64,000 nt of DNA from Streptomyces toyocaensis (GTDB lineage Bacteria; Actinomycetota; Actinomycetes; Streptomycetales; Streptomycetaceae). The DNA is taken from positions 1 through 64,000 of the forward strand of contig NZ_JFCB01000025.1 in assembly GCF_000725125.1 (NCBI RefSeq). The letters are read 5' to 3'. A program made the position numbers and the translations under genes. Shown piece by piece: positions 1 to 9,640 of the stretch (within the stretch, counting starts at the first letter, position 1; each line of letters starts with the position of its first letter). Below the pieces are notes generated by a model that worked only from the letters and a program-made list of their open reading frames with translations, did not search any database and was not told the origin of the DNA.

Positions 1-1
1 G

Positions 2-3000
2 GCCCGGCCGGCCGCCAAGGCCCCGGCGCAGGCGCCCGCCCCGGCGAAGGCCGCCGCTCCGGCCGCCCCCGCCGCGAAGCCGGCCCCCGCCAGGCCCCAG
101 GCGCAGCCCGCCGACGAGGCCAAGAGCGGCCCCGAGCGGGTGACCCTGCGCGGTCCGTCCGCCGCCGTGGCGAAGAACATGGACGCCTCGCTGGAGCTGC
201 CCACGGCCACCTCCGTGCGCGCGGTCCCGGTGAAGCTGCTGTTCGACAACCGCATCGTCATCAACAACCACCTCAAGCGGGCGCGCGGCGGGAAGATCTC
301 CTTCACGCACCTCATCGGGTACGCCATGGTCCAGGCGATCAAGGCGATGCCCGCGATGAACCACTCGTACGCGAAGGTGGACGGCAAGCCCACCCTGGTC
401 AAGCCGGAGCACGTCAACCTCGGTCTCGCCATCGACCTGGTCAAGCCCAACGGCGACCGCCAGCTCGTCGTCGCGGCGATCAAGAAGGCCGAGACGCTGA
501 ACTTCTTCGAGTTCTGGCAGGCCTACGAGGACATCGTCCGTCGTGCCCGCGACAACAAGCTGACGATGGACGACTTCACCGGCGTCACGGTCTCGCTGAC
601 CAACCCCGGGGGCCTCGGCACCGTCCACTCCGTGCCGCGCCTCATGCCCGGCCAGTCGGTGATCCTGGGCGTCGGCTCGATGGACTACCCGGCGGAATTC
701 CAGGGCACCAGCCAGGACACCCTGAACAAGCTCGGCATCTCCAAGGTCATGACGCTCACGTCGACCTACGACCACCGGGTGATCCAGGGCGCCGCCTCCG
801 GCGAGTTCCTCCGCCAGGTCGCGAACCTCCTGCTCGGCGAGAACAACTTCTACGACGAGATCTTCGAGGCGCTGCGCATCCCCTACGAGCCCGTCCGCTG
901 GCTCAAGGACATCGACGCCTCGCACGACGACGACGTCACCAAGGCCGCCCGCGTCTTCGAGCTGATCCACTCCTACCGGGTCCGCGGTCACGTCATGGCC
1001 GACACCGACCCGCTGGAGTACCGCCAGCGCAAGCACCCCGACCTGGACATCGTCGAGCACGGCCTCACGCTGTGGGACCTGGAGCGCGAGTTCGCCGTCG
1101 GCGGCTTCGCGGGCAAGTCCCTGATGAAGCTGCGCGACATCCTGGGCGTCCTGCGCGACTCGTACTGCCGCACCACCGGCGTCGAGTTCATGCACATCCA
1201 GGACCCCAAGCAGCGCAAGTGGATCCAGGACCGCATCGAGCGCTCGCACACCAAGCCGGAGCGCGAGGAGCAGCTGCGCATCCTGCGCCGGCTGAACGCG
1301 GCGGAGGCCTTCGAGACCTTCCTGCAGACCAAGTACGTCGGCCAGAAGCGCTTCTCCCTGGAGGGCGGCGAGTCCGTCATCCCGCTGCTCGACGCGGTGC
1401 TGGACTCGGCCGCCGAGTCCCGCCTGGACGAGGTCGTCATCGGCATGGCCCACCGCGGCCGGCTGAACGTGCTGGCCAACATCGTCGGCAAGTCGTACGC
1501 GCAGATCTTCCGCGAGTTCGAGGGCAACCTCGACCCGAAGTCGATGCACGGCTCCGGCGACGTGAAGTACCACCTGGGCGCCGAGGGCACCTTCACCGGC
1601 CTGGACGGCGAGCAGATCAAGGTCTCCCTGGTCGCCAACCCCTCGCACCTGGAGGCGGTGGACCCGGTCCTGGAGGGCGTCGCCCGTGCCAAGCAGGACA
1701 TCATCGGCAAGGGCGGCACGGACTTCACCGTCCTGCCCGTGGCGATCCACGGCGACGCGGCCTTCGCGGGCCAGGGCGTGGTGGCCGAGACCCTGAACAT
1801 GTCGCAGCTGCGCGGCTACCGCACCGGCGGCACGGTCCACATCGTCATCAACAACCAGGTCGGCTTCACCGCCGCCCCGGAGTCCTCGCGCTCCTCGATG
1901 TACGCCACGGACGTGGCCCGGATGATCGAGGCCCCGATCTTCCACGTGAACGGCGACGACCCGGAGGCGGTCGTGCGCGTCGCGCGCCTGGCCTTCGAGT
2001 TCCGTCAGGCGTTCAACAAGGACGTGGTGATCGACCTCATCTGCTACCGCCGCCGCGGTCACAACGAGTCGGACAACCCGGCCTTCACCCAGCCGCTGAT
2101 GTACGACCTGATCGACAAGAAGCGCTCGGTGCGCAAGCTCTACACCGAGTCCCTGATCGGTCGCGGCGACATCACCCTGGAAGAGGCCGAGCAGGCGCTG
2201 CAGGACTACCAGGGCCAGCTCGAGAAGGTCTTCACGGAGGTCCGTGAGGCCACCTCGCAGCCGTCGGCCGTGGTGCCGTCCGAGCCGCAGGCCGAGTTCC
2301 CGGTCGCCGTGAACACCGCGGTGACCACGGAGGTCGTCAAGCGGATCGCCGAGTCCCAGGTGAACGTCCCCGACCACATCACCGTCCACCCGCGTCTGCT
2401 GCCGCAGCTGCAGCGCCGTGCGGCGATGGTCGAGGACGGCACGATCGACTGGGGCATGGGCGAGACCCTCGCGTTCGGCTCCCTGCTGCTGGAGGGCGTC
2501 CCGGTGCGCCTCGCCGGCCAGGACTCCCAGCGCGGCACCTTCGGCCAGCGCCACGCGGTCATCATCGACCGCAGCACGGGCGAGGAGTACACGCCGCTGC
2601 AGTACCTCTCCGAGGACCAGTCGCGGCTGAACGTCTACAACTCCCTGCTGTCCGAGTACGCGGCGATGGGCTTCGAGTACGGCTACTCGCTGGCCCGCCC
2701 CGACGCGCTCGTGCTGTGGGAGGCGCAGTTCGGCGACTTCGTCAACGGCGCGCAGACGGTCGTGGACGAGTTCATCTCCTCGGCCGAGCAGAAGTGGAAC
2801 CAGACCTCCGGTGTGGTCCTGCTCCTCCCGCACGGCTACGAGGGCCAGGGGCCGGACCACTCCTCGGCCCGTCCCGAGCGGTTCCTGCAGCTCTGCGCGC
2901 AGAACAACATGACGGTCGCGATGCCGACGTCGCCGTCGAACTACTTCCACCTCCTGCGGTGGCAGGTGCACAACCCGCACCACAAGCCGCTGGTCGTCTT

Positions 3001-3493
3001 CACCCCGAAGTCGATGCTGCGCCTGAAGGCCGCGGCCTCGAAGGCGGAGGAGTTCACGACGGGCCAGTTCCGCCCGGTCATCGGCGACGCCTCGGTCGAC
3101 CCGGCCGCGGTCAGGAAGGTCGTCTTCACCGCCGGCAAGGTCTACTACGACCTGGAGGCCGAGCGGCGCAAGCGCGGCGTGACCGACACGGCGATCATCC
3201 GCATCGAGCGCCTGTACCCGCTGCCGGGTGCGGAGCTCCAGGCGGAGATCAAGAAGTACCCGAACGCCGAGAAGTACCTGTGGGCCCAGGAGGAGCCGGC
3301 GAACCAGGGTGCCTGGCCGTTCATCGCGCTCAACCTGATCGACCACCTCGACCTGGCGGTCGGAGCGGACCTCCCGCACGACGAGCGTCTGCGGCGCATC
3401 TCGCGCCCGCACGGCTCGTCCCCCGCGGTCGGCTCCGCGAAGCGCCACCAGGCCGAGCAGGAGCAGCTGGTGCGCGAGGTCTTCGAGGCGTAA
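2..3493 (+). CDS. kgd: multifunctional 2-oxoglutarate decarboxylase/dehydrogenase E1 with fused E2-like domain (5' partial)
   Basis: Thiamine-diphosphate enzyme decarboxylating 2-oxoglutarate in the TCA cycle. The reading frame is open to the left edge, so the start lies outside. The first ~130 bases encode an Ala/Pro-rich linker, followed by an acyltransferase-like catalytic domain (about 140-860) and then the E1 dehydrogenase part. Visible signs: an AHRGRLNVL stretch near 1450, and GDAAF near 1753 followed about 30 residues later by NNQ, the thiamine-diphosphate signature. The E2-like active site reads DHRVIQG near 770, where classical acyltransferases have HxxxDG. This fused architecture is typical of actinobacterial Kgd (family knowledge). 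A strong hairpin follows the stop. Confidence 0.96.
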   Translation, partial: ARPAAKAPAQAPAPAKAAAPAAPAAKPAPARPQAQPADEAKSGPERVTLRGPSAAVAKNMDASLELPTATSVRAVPVKLLFDNRIVINNHLKRARGGKISFTHLIGYAMVQAIKAMPAMNHSYAKVDGKPTLVKPEHVNLGLAIDLVKPNGDRQLVVAAIKKAETLNFFEFWQAYEDIVRRARDNKLTMDDFTGVTVSLTNPGGLGTVHSVPRLMPGQSVILGVGSMDYPAEFQGTSQDTLNKLGISKVMTLTSTYDHRVIQGAASGEFLRQVANLLLGENNFYDEIFEALRIPYEPVRWLKDIDASHDDDVTKAARVFELIHSYRVRGHVMADTDPLEYRQRKHPDLDIVEHGLTLWDLEREFAVGGFAGKSLMKLRDILGVLRDSYCRTTGVEFMHIQDPKQRKWIQDRIERSHTKPEREEQLRILRRLNAAEAFETFLQTKYVGQKRFSLEGGESVIPLLDAVLDSAAESRLDEVVIGMAHRGRLNVLANIVGKSYAQIFREFEGNLDPKSMHGSGDVKYHLGAEGTFTGLDGEQIKVSLVANPSHLEAVDPVLEGVARAKQDIIGKGGTDFTVLPVAIHGDAAFAGQGVVAETLNMSQLRGYRTGGTVHIVINNQVGFTAAPESSRSSMYATDVARMIEAPIFHVNGDDPEAVVRVARLAFEFRQAFNKDVVIDLICYRRRGHNESDNPAFTQPLMYDLIDKKRSVRKLYTESLIGRGDITLEEAEQALQDYQGQLEKVFTEVREATSQPSAVVPSEPQAEFPVAVNTAVTTEVVKRIAESQVNVPDHITVHPRLLPQLQRRAAMVEDGTIDWGMGETLAFGSLLLEGVPVRLAGQDSQRGTFGQRHAVIIDRSTGEEYTPLQYLSEDQSRLNVYNSLLSEYAAMGFEYGYSLARPDALVLWEAQFGDFVNGAQTVVDEFISSAEQKWNQTSGVVLLLPHGYEGQGPDHSSARPERFLQLCAQNNMTVAMPTSPSNYFHLLRWQVHNPHHKPLVVFTPKSMLRLKAAASKAEEFTTGQFRPVIGDASVDPAAVRKVVFTAGKVYYDLEAERRKRGVTDTAIIRIERLYPLPGAELQAEIKKYPNAEKYLWAQEEPANQGAWPFIALNLIDHLDLAVGADLPHDERLRRISRPHGSSPAVGSAKRHQAEQEQLVREVFEA

Positions 3494-3508
3494 CCGGCAG
3501 CCGTACGC

Positions 3509-3550
3509 GCGGGCCGCACCCCTCTCCCGGGGGGTGCGGCCCGCCCGTTT
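3509..3550 (+). terminator. terminator after kgd
   Basis: A perfect 14-bp inverted repeat (GCGGGCCGCACCCC at 3509-3522 against 3531-3544, 8-nt loop) is followed by a short T run at 3548-3550. It lies 15 bases after the kgd stop and ahead of the next gene, as expected for an intrinsic terminator. Confidence 0.8.
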
Positions 3551-3571
3551 TCCGGCACATATCCTTGTCTC

Positions 3572-3751
3572 ATGTACTTCACGGACCGTGGCATCGAGGA
3601 ACTGGAGAAGCGGCGCGGCGAGGAGGAGGTCACCTTCGAGTGGCTGGCCGAGCAGCTCAGGACGTTCGTCGACCTCAACCCCGACTTCGAGGTCCCGGTG
3701 GAGCGTCTGGCCACCTGGCTGGCCCGCCTGGACGACGAGGACGACGAGTAG
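3572..3751 (+). CDS. small acidic protein, DUF6104-like
   Basis: A 59-residue, very acidic protein starting MYFTDRGIEELEKRRGEEEV and ending in a run of Asp/Glu. It has no transmembrane segment or signal peptide. Small proteins of this kind directly downstream of kgd are common in Streptomyces as I recall them; the function is unknown. The ATG at 3572 is the only sensible start. It is separated from kgd by the terminator hairpin and so may have its own promoter, although none is obvious. Confidence 0.8.
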   Translation: MYFTDRGIEELEKRRGEEEVTFEWLAEQLRTFVDLNPDFEVPVERLATWLARLDDEDDE

Positions 3752-3809
3752 CCGCCTCCCGGACCTCCGTCGAGGGCTCACCACACGACCCATCACCGGA
3801 ACGGGTGTC

Positions 3810-3857
3810 TTGACTTTCCCCTGCCGCGATATATCGTGAATCTGGAAGACGCGATAT
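3810..3857 (+). promoter_or_regulatory. promoter and candidate PadR operator of the DUF4097-PadR operon
   Basis: TTGACT (3810-3815) and TATCGT (3832-3837) are spaced 16 bp apart as -35/-10 elements. The -10 lies inside the palindrome CGATATATCG (3827-3836). GCGATAT occurs twice in direct orientation (3826-3832 and 3851-3857), and ATATCG (3831-3836) mirrors CGATAT (3852-3857). AT-rich symmetry over a promoter ahead of an operon that ends in a PadR gene suggests autorepression. The sequence is seen; the regulator assignment is inference. Confidence 0.6.
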
Positions 3858-3898
3858 GGCGCGTCGTCGGGTACGTCCGCTCCCTGGAGGTCGTCACC

Positions 3899-4771
3899 AT
3901 GTCCGAGTCGTCCGTCGCGGAGCCCACCAAGCTCACCTTCGACGCCCCCGTGCGCGAGCTCCACGTGCGCATCGTCAACGGAACGGTGAACGTGGTGGGG
4001 ACCGACGAGGGTTCCGCCCGGCTGGAGGTCACCGAGATCGACGGCCCGCCCCTGGTGGTCACCCAGCGGGACGGCACCCTCACGGTGGCCTATGACGACC
4101 TGCCCTGGAAGGGCTTCCTCAAGTGGCTGGACCGCAAGGGCTGGCGCCGTAGCGCGGTGGTCTCGCTGGCCGTCCCGGCGCAGACCCGGGTGGAGGTCGG
4201 TGTGGTCGGCGCCGGCGCCGTGGTCTCCGGTATCCGTGGTCCCGCCGCGGTGAAGGGCGTCGCGGGTGACACCACCCTGGTCGCCCTCTCCGGTCCGGTC
4301 CGCGCGGACACCGTGTCGGGGAACGTGGAGGCCCAGTCGGTCACCGGCGACCTCCGCTTCGCCTCCGTCTCGGGCGACCTCACCGTCGTCGAGGGCTCGG
4401 GATCGTCCGTGCGGGCGGACACGGTCAGCGGCTCCATGATCGTGGACCTCGATCCCGACGGCCCCACCGACGTCAGGCTCACCAGCGTCTCCGGCGAGAT
4501 CGCCATCCGGCTGCCCGATCCGGCGGACGCCGAGGTCGAGGCCAACACCGCGAGCGGCGCCATCTCCAACGCCTTCGACGACCTCCGGGTGCAGGGCCAC
4601 TGGGGCGCCCACAAACTCACCGGCCGTCTGGGCGCGGGCAGCGGCAAGCTGCGCGCCACCACCGTCTCCGGCTCCATCGCCCTGCTGCGCCGCCCGCCCG
4701 GCGAGGACGAGCCGGACCCGCGGGACACCTCGGGAGACAACGCCGGTACGACCGACAAGAAGGTGCTCTGA
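3899..4771 (+). CDS. DUF4097 family beta-strand repeat protein
   Basis: A 290-residue protein. The N-terminal ~100 residues include a basic stretch (KWLDRKGWRRS). The remainder repeats short Val/Ser/Gly strands of the type VSGNVEAQSVTGDLRFASVSGDL, which in the DUF4097/adhesin-like family fold into a beta-solenoid. I see no signal peptide or membrane anchor. The ATG at 3899 follows CTGGAGG; an upstream in-frame ATG would run through the operator. The stop is one base before the PadR start, so the two are co-transcribed. This pairing is common in actinobacteria, and a role in envelope-stress sensing is only a guess. Confidence 0.85.
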   Translation: MSESSVAEPTKLTFDAPVRELHVRIVNGTVNVVGTDEGSARLEVTEIDGPPLVVTQRDGTLTVAYDDLPWKGFLKWLDRKGWRRSAVVSLAVPAQTRVEVGVVGAGAVVSGIRGPAAVKGVAGDTTLVALSGPVRADTVSGNVEAQSVTGDLRFASVSGDLTVVEGSGSSVRADTVSGSMIVDLDPDGPTDVRLTSVSGEIAIRLPDPADAEVEANTASGAISNAFDDLRVQGHWGAHKLTGRLGAGSGKLRATTVSGSIALLRRPPGEDEPDPRDTSGDNAGTTDKKVL

Positions 4772-4772
4772 C

Positions 4773-5798
4773 ATGCCCCCCGTCTTCGCCCACGGACGCC
4801 TGCGCCTCTACCTGCTGAAGCTGCTGGACGAGGCCCCGCGTCACGGCTACGAGGTGATCCGCCTCCTCGAGGAACGCTTCCAGGGCCTCTACGCGCCCTC
4901 CGCGGGCACGGTCTACCCCCGCCTGGCCAAGCTGGAGGCGGAGGGTCTGGTCACCCACACCACCGAGGGCGGCCGCAAGGTGTACGCCATCACGGACGCC
5001 GGCCGCGCCGAACTGGCCGGCCGCAGCGGCGAACTGGCCGACCTGGAACAGGAGATCCGGGAGTCGGTCGCCGAACTGGCTGCCGAGATCCGGGCCGACG
5101 TCAGCGGCGCGGCGGGCGATCTGCGCCGGGAGATGCGGGCCGCGGCCGGCAGGGCCCGCCAGTCCCGGGGCACCGGCGCGTCCACGGATGACGAGGGCCT
5201 GCCCGGCGACTTCACGGTCTTCGGCGACAAGGACGCCTGGCGCGCCGCCAGGGAGGAGATGCGCCGCGCCAAGCAGGAGTGGAAGGAACAGGCCCGGCGT
5301 GCGAAGGACGAGAGCCGGCGCTCCCGCGAGGAGGCCCAGCGTGCCCGCCGCCAGGCCCAGGAGGCGCAGGAGCAGGTGCAGCGCATCATGCGCCAGGTCC
5401 AGGAACAGACCCAGGACCACTTCGCCCGCGGCGACTGGCCGACGGGACTGCGCGAGGGCCTGAGTGAACTGGCCAAGGGGATGGGCGAGTTCGGCAAGGA
5501 CTTCACCTTCGGGCGCACCGGCACGGGACCGGCCGGCAAGGCCTCCGAGCCGTCGTACTCCCAGACCCCCGCGGACTTCCCCGCGGGCTGCACCCCGGCG
5601 TGGGCGCACGAGGACGCCTCGGACTCAACAGGTGACCCGACCCGCGATCTGGACCGGCTGCTGGACCGTTTCCGGGACGACATCCGGGACGCGGCCCGGG
5701 ACCACGGCGTCACCGGGGACCAACTGCGCGACGCCCGGCGCCATCTGTCCACGGCGGCGGCGAACATCGGGGCGGTCCTGCGCACCCCGAAGCCCTGA
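4773..5798 (+). CDS. PadR family transcriptional regulator with long coiled-coil tail
   Basis: A 341-residue protein. Residues ~8-80 form a PadR winged helix-turn-helix (LYLLKLLDEAPRHGYEVI, then AGTVYPRLAKLEAEGLV). The following ~150 residues are highly charged, with Arg/Glu/Gln heptads (about residues 150-215) predicting a long coiled coil; the C-terminus is acidic. Ordinary PadR proteins are 110-180 residues, so the tail is a large addition. It sits directly behind the DUF4097 gene (1-base gap) and is the likely ligand of the symmetric sites at 3826-3857. Confidence 0.88.
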   Translation: MPPVFAHGRLRLYLLKLLDEAPRHGYEVIRLLEERFQGLYAPSAGTVYPRLAKLEAEGLVTHTTEGGRKVYAITDAGRAELAGRSGELADLEQEIRESVAELAAEIRADVSGAAGDLRREMRAAAGRARQSRGTGASTDDEGLPGDFTVFGDKDAWRAAREEMRRAKQEWKEQARRAKDESRRSREEAQRARRQAQEAQEQVQRIMRQVQEQTQDHFARGDWPTGLREGLSELAKGMGEFGKDFTFGRTGTGPAGKASEPSYSQTPADFPAGCTPAWAHEDASDSTGDPTRDLDRLLDRFRDDIRDAARDHGVTGDQLRDARRHLSTAAANIGAVLRTPKP

Positions 5799-5805
5799 GC
5801 CGCCG

Positions 5806-6372
5806 TCAGCCCGCCTTGGCCTCGCCGCCGCCTCCGGGGAGCACCCGGGTCACGGACTCGTACGTCACCCCGTGGTCGGCGAGGACCTCGGCGGGGACGC
5901 CGGGGCGTGCGGTGAGGGCGAGCAGGATGTGCTCGTCGCCGATGCGCCGGTCACGCCGGGCGGTGGCGGCGCGCAGTGCCCCGGTCAGGACGTCCTTGGC
6001 TCCCGGTTCCAAGGGGGGGTGCCCTGTCCGGCGGCCGCCGCCCCGCCGGCCGCCGGACAGGGCGCCGGCCCCGTGCACCTCCTCCACCCGGGCCACGATC
6101 TCCGGCACGTCGATCCCCAGCCCTGCGAGGGCGTCGGTCTCGGCCTGCGTCAGCCCGCCGCGCCGCCGTGCCCGCTCCAGTGCCGCCCTCACCGGATCCC
6201 TCCGCCCGGCGAGCCCGAGGGCCCCCAGCGCGAAGGAGGCCCGGCTGCCCTCCCGGTCGAGCAGGGCGAGCAGCAGGTGCTCGGCTCCGACGCTGCCCGC
6301 GCCGGTCTGCTCCGCGTGTGCGACCGCGCCCTTGACCACCTCGCGGGCGTCCTTGGTGAACCGCTCGAACAT
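5806..6372 (-). CDS. stand-alone Clp N-domain protein
   Basis: A 188-residue protein with two Clp-N (ClpA/ClpC N-domain) repeats: MFERFTKDAREVV...GAEHLLLALL at the N-terminus and PGAKDVLTGALRAA...GDEHILLAL near residue 120. A Gly/Arg linker lies between them. There are no AAA+ ATPase modules, so it resembles the adaptor-binding domain of ClpC alone. Its ATG overlaps the TGA of the HTH gene (TGATG), implying translational coupling. Such proteins might compete for or deliver Clp substrates; that role is inferred. Confidence 0.85.
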   Translation of the reverse strand: MFERFTKDAREVVKGAVAHAEQTGAGSVGAEHLLLALLDREGSRASFALGALGLAGRRDPVRAALERARRRGGLTQAETDALAGLGIDVPEIVARVEEVHGAGALSGGRRGGGRRTGHPPLEPGAKDVLTGALRAATARRDRRIGDEHILLALTARPGVPAEVLADHGVTYESVTRVLPGGGGEAKAG

Positions 6373-6581
6373 CAATGCCTCCCGTACTTCTTGTGCACGG
6401 CCTGCCTGCTGACCCCGAGTTCGGTGGCGATCTCCTGCCACGACCAGCCCTGATGGCGCGCGTTGCGCACCTGCACGGTCTCCAGCTGCTCGAGCAGCCT
6501 GCGCAGCGCGGCGACGGCCCGCAGGCCGACCCGTGGGTCGCGGTCGCCCGCCCGTTCGGCGAGGTCGGTTGCCTCAGTCAT
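6372..6581 (-). CDS. small helix-turn-helix DNA-binding protein
   Basis: A 69-residue protein: an N-terminal helix with several Arg residues, then WSWQEIATELGVSRQAVHKK, a clear helix-turn-helix at residues ~46-66. It heads a two-gene operon with the Clp-N protein. Its promoter region has two GTCAAC-N4-GTTGAC inverted repeats. On the minus strand, a TAAGTT -10 lies only 6 bases before the ATG, so the transcript may be leaderless. It is probably the autoregulator of the pair (inference). Confidence 0.85.
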   Translation of the reverse strand: MTEATDLAERAGDRDPRVGLRAVAALRRLLEQLETVQVRNARHQGWSWQEIATELGVSRQAVHKKYGRH

Positions 6582-6628
6582 GATGTCAACTTACGTTGAC
6601 ATCATGCGAGCCGTCAACCCTAGTTGAC
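6580..6628 (-). promoter_or_regulatory. tandem inverted-repeat operators and promoter of the HTH/Clp-N operon
   Basis: Operator 1 is a perfect 11-bp inverted repeat (ATGATGTCAAC 6580-6590, TTAC, GTTGACATCAT 6595-6605). Operator 2 shares the core GTCAAC-N4-GTTGAC (6613-6628). On the minus strand the TTGACG of operator 2 and TAAGTT of operator 1 are 18 bp apart and form a -35/-10 pair; each element lies inside a repeat. A bound dimer would block the promoter, so autorepression is likely. Confidence 0.7.
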
Positions 6629-6633
6629 ACAAA

Positions 6634-6663
6634 ACGGCCGGCCCGGAGAACCGGACCGGCCGT
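6634..6663 (-). terminator. terminator of the MDR dehydrogenase gene
   Basis: The arms ACGGCCGG-C-CCGG and CCGG-A-CCGGCCGT pair with one internal mismatch around an AGAA loop. The hairpin lies 18 bases after the minus-strand stop at 6682. Confidence 0.65.
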
Positions 6664-6681
6664 CGGCGGGAACCCCGCTCC

Positions 6682-7647
6682 TCAGGGACCGGTGAGCACG
6701 ATCTTCCCGAACTGCCCCCCGGACTCCATCCGCTCGAAGCCCTCCCGCGCCCGGTCCATGGGCAGCACCTCGTCGATGACGGGACGCACCCCCGTGGCGG
6801 CGCAGAAGGAGAGCAGGTCCTCCAGCTCGTCCTTGGTCCCCATCGTCGACCCGACGATCCTGAGCTCCAGGAAGAAGACCCGGGTCAGTTCGGCGTGCGA
6901 GGGCCGGTCACCGCTGGTGGCCCCGGAGATGACCACCGTGCCGCCGGGGCGCAGCGACTTCACCGAGTGGGACCAGGTGGCGGCGCCCACGGTCTCGATC
7001 ACCGCGTCCACGCGCTGCGGCAGCCGCGCACCGGGCTCCACCGCCTCCACCGCGCCGAGCTCCAGCGCCCGCTTGCGCTTGGCCTCGTCCCGGCTGGTGG
7101 CGAAGATCCGCAGCCCGGCGGCCTTGCCGAGCACGATGGCGGCGGTCGCGACGCCGCCCCCGGCCCCCTGGACGAGGACGGAGTCACCGGGCCGGACCCC
7201 GGCGTTGGTGAACAGCATCCGGTACGCCGTCAGCCAGGCGGTCGGCAGACAGGCGGCCTCCTCGAAGGAGAGCTCCTTGGGCTTGGGCAGGATGTTCCAG
7301 GTGGGCACGGACACCTGCTCGGCGAAGGTGCCCTGGTAGCGCTCGGTCAGGATGGAGCGGGGTTCCCCGGGCCCCACCCCGTGACCGCTCTGTCCGATCA
7401 CGGAGTGCAGGACGACCTCGTTGCCGTCCGCGTCGACGCCGGCGGCGTCGCAGCCGAGGATCATCGGCAGTTTGTCCTCGGCGAGGCCGACGCCCCGCAG
7501 GGACCAGAGGTCATGGTGGTTGAGGGAGGCGGCCTTGACCGTGACGGTGCTCCAGCCGGGCCGGGTCTCGGGAGCGGGACGCTCCCCCGACTCCAGACCG
7601 TTCAGCGGCTGGTCGCGGTCGATTCGGGCGGCGTAGACAGCGAACAT
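6682..7647 (-). CDS. zinc-type alcohol dehydrogenase / quinone oxidoreductase (MDR family)
   Basis: A 321-residue medium-chain dehydrogenase/reductase. The N-terminal GroES-like part includes GCDAAGVDADGNEV. The Rossmann part has VLVQGAGGGVATAAI, an NAD(P)-binding glycine motif close to AxGGVG. The catalytic zinc ligand pattern of true alcohol dehydrogenases is not evident, so a zinc-independent quinone/enone reductase is more likely. The ATG at 7647 gives the family-typical start MFAVYAARID; the frame extends upstream but without support. The substrate cannot be read from sequence. It is a single gene between terminators. Confidence 0.88.
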   Translation of the reverse strand: MFAVYAARIDRDQPLNGLESGERPAPETRPGWSTVTVKAASLNHHDLWSLRGVGLAEDKLPMILGCDAAGVDADGNEVVLHSVIGQSGHGVGPGEPRSILTERYQGTFAEQVSVPTWNILPKPKELSFEEAACLPTAWLTAYRMLFTNAGVRPGDSVLVQGAGGGVATAAIVLGKAAGLRIFATSRDEAKRKRALELGAVEAVEPGARLPQRVDAVIETVGAATWSHSVKSLRPGGTVVISGATSGDRPSHAELTRVFFLELRIVGSTMGTKDELEDLLSFCAATGVRPVIDEVLPMDRAREGFERMESGGQFGKIVLTGP

Positions 7648-7776
7648 GACCTTGACGATAGGTTCCCCGCCCCGCCGGGGGAACCAGGGCCCGCTGTGAG
7701 ACACGCCCTCTTGCCACGCGCCCTCCGGCCGCACGCGGCGGTCGCCACCCGTACGGATCAGCCCTCCGGCACAGAA

Positions 7777-7810
7777 AAGCGGCCCCGTCCGCACCGGGAC
7801 GGGGCCGCTT
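7777..7810 (-). terminator. terminator of the malic enzyme gene
   Basis: A perfect 14-bp inverted repeat (AAGCGGCCCCGTCC at 7777-7790 against 7797-7810, 6-nt loop). On the minus strand it is followed by TTTTCTGT. It lies 11 bases after the stop at 7822. Confidence 0.85.
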
Positions 7811-7821
7811 GTCAGCGCGCC

Positions 7822-9060
7822 TCAGCGGCGGGCGACACCCTCCGCCCGGGCGGCCGCGGCCACGGCCGCCGTCACCGCGGGGGCGACCCGCTCGTCGAAC
7901 GGGGACGGGATGACGTAGTCGGCGGCGAGATCGTCACCGACCACCGAGGCCAGCGCCTCGGCCGCCGCCAGCTTCATCCCCTCGGTGATCCGCGAGGCCC
8001 GCACCTGGAGGGCACCCGCGAAGATCCCGGGGAACGCCAGCACGTTGTTGATCTGGTTCGGGAAGTCCGAACGCCCGGTGGCCACGACCGCCGCGTACTT
8101 GTGGGCGACCTCCGGGTGCACCTCCGGGTCGGGGTTGGCCATGGCGAAGACGAACGCGCCCTCGGCCATCGACGCCACCGCCGACTCCGGCACCGTGCCG
8201 CCGGAGACACCGATGAACACATCGGCCCCGGCCAGCGCCGACTCCAGCGTCCCGGAGAGGCCGGCCTTGTTCGTGAACGACGCCAGCTCCGCCTTGATCG
8301 GCGTGAGGTCCTGGCGGTCGCGCGACACGACGCCCTTGCGGTCGGCCACGGCCACGTCGCCGATGCCGGCCTCGACCAGCATCTTGGCGATCGCGACACC
8401 CGCGGCGCCGGCGCCCGAGATCACGGCCCGCAGCTCGCCCAGCGCGCGTCCGCTCAGCCGCGCCGCGTTGCGCAGCGCCGCCAGCGACACGACCGCCGTG
8501 CCGTGCTGGTCGTCGTGGAAGACCGGGATGTCCAGCCGCTCCTGCAGCCGCCGCTCGATCTCGAAGCACCGGGGCGCCGAGATGTCCTCCAGGTTCACGC
8601 CGCCGAAGGAGGGGGCGAGCCGGACCACGGTCTCGACGATCTCGTCGACGTCGGTGCAGGCCAGAGCGATCGGGACGGCGTCCACGCCGCCGAACTGCTT
8701 GAAGAGGATGGCCTTGCCCTCCATCACGGGGAGGGAGGCCTCGGGCCCGATGTCGCCGAGCCCCAGCACGGCCGTGCCGTCGGTCACGACGGCGACGACC
8801 TGCGATTTCCATGTGTAGTCGTGGACGAGGTCCGGCTGCTCGGCGATCGCGCTGCACACCTTCGCGACGCCGGGCGTGTAAGCCAGGGACAGATCGTCCT
8901 TGTCGCGGACCGGCACGGTGGCCTGCACAGCCATCTTGCCGCCGCGGTGCAGCGCGAATGCCGGGTCGAAGGAATCCAGGGGCGCTGCCCCGCTCTCCGG
9001 TTCCTCATGACCGTTCCGGCTTTCGCTGTCGCTGCGAGGATTGACAATCTCCGCTGCCAC
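7822..9060 (-). CDS. NAD(P)-dependent malic enzyme
   Basis: Oxidative decarboxylation of malate to pyruvate, linking the TCA cycle to pyruvate and NAD(P)H supply. The 412-residue protein is the short bacterial form without a phosphotransacetylase domain. Motifs: AYTPGVAKV near residue 60 (substrate loop), [26 protein letters not shown] (metal site) and [13 protein letters not shown] (dinucleotide fold), then [10 protein letters not shown]. The start is GTG at 9060 with TTAAGGGG about 10 bases upstream. The first ~38 residues are a low-complexity extension before the conserved domain. Confidence 0.94.
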   Translation of the reverse strand: MAAEIVNPRSDSESRNGHEEPESGAAPLDSFDPAFALHRGGKMAVQATVPVRDKDDLSLAYTPGVAKVCSAIAEQPDLVHDYTWKSQVVAVVTDGTAVLGLGDIGPEASLPVMEGKAILFKQFGGVDAVPIALACTDVDEIVETVVRLAPSFGGVNLEDISAPRCFEIERRLQERLDIPVFHDDQHGTAVVSLAALRNAARLSGRALGELRAVISGAGAAGVAIAKMLVEAGIGDVAVADRKGVVSRDRQDLTPIKAELASFTNKAGLSGTLESALAGADVFIGVSGGTVPESAVASMAEGAFVFAMANPDPEVHPEVAHKYAAVVATGRSDFPNQINNVLAFPGIFAGALQVRASRITEGMKLAAAEALASVVGDDLAADYVIPSPFDERVAPAVTAAVAAAARAEGVARR

Positions 9061-9640
9061 TTGGTTTTACCCCTTAAGTGTTCATGGTTTGAGGGTTGCC
9101 ACTCCTGGTGAGGGGTGGGCGGGACCGCGCAAGGCCCGGAGGGATGATTCGTACGGGCCGAACACGACGGGCGCGCCGCACACGCGCCCTGAGCCCCGGA
9201 TGAGGGGTGTAAAGACCCTTCTTACCGGACGGACGCCGTCGACGACGAGTCCATAACGCGAAGGTCACATGCCGACGCCCTGAACCATCGCCCGATATCA
9301 GGACAAGACCCAGGCGAACCACCGGCAAGCCCACAATCGGACCAAAGGTCACGACGGCCCTGCCCCTACCACGGGCGCCACCGGAGATCTTCCGGCCGGA
9401 ATGGAGGATTCCCGCAGAGTGTCCGGCCATGATGGAGCGGACCGGCCCGGTTCGAGCGTCACCCGTTATCCGATTTTGACATCGCCTCCCCCCTGAATAG
9501 CGCAGTCCGAATGGCAAGATGCGGTAATCACACGAGGTCGCGACACTCGAAGGCGTGTGCTCTCGTCGACCCGCGGCGATGCCGCTCAGGCAGTCGCCGG
9601 CCCCATCGGCAACTCCACCCATCCGCCGGAGGAACCCACC
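9061..9640 (+). other. 580-bp divergent intergenic region
   Basis: Separates malic enzyme (minus) from the ABC-transporter binding protein (plus). A TTGACA at 9476-9481 could be a -35 for the transporter, but the best -10-like matches downstream have poor spacing. A strong SD, GCCGGAGGAA, lies at 9625-9634. A short frame at 9041-9256 has no coding character. I see no RNA gene or repeat here. Confidence 0.5.
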
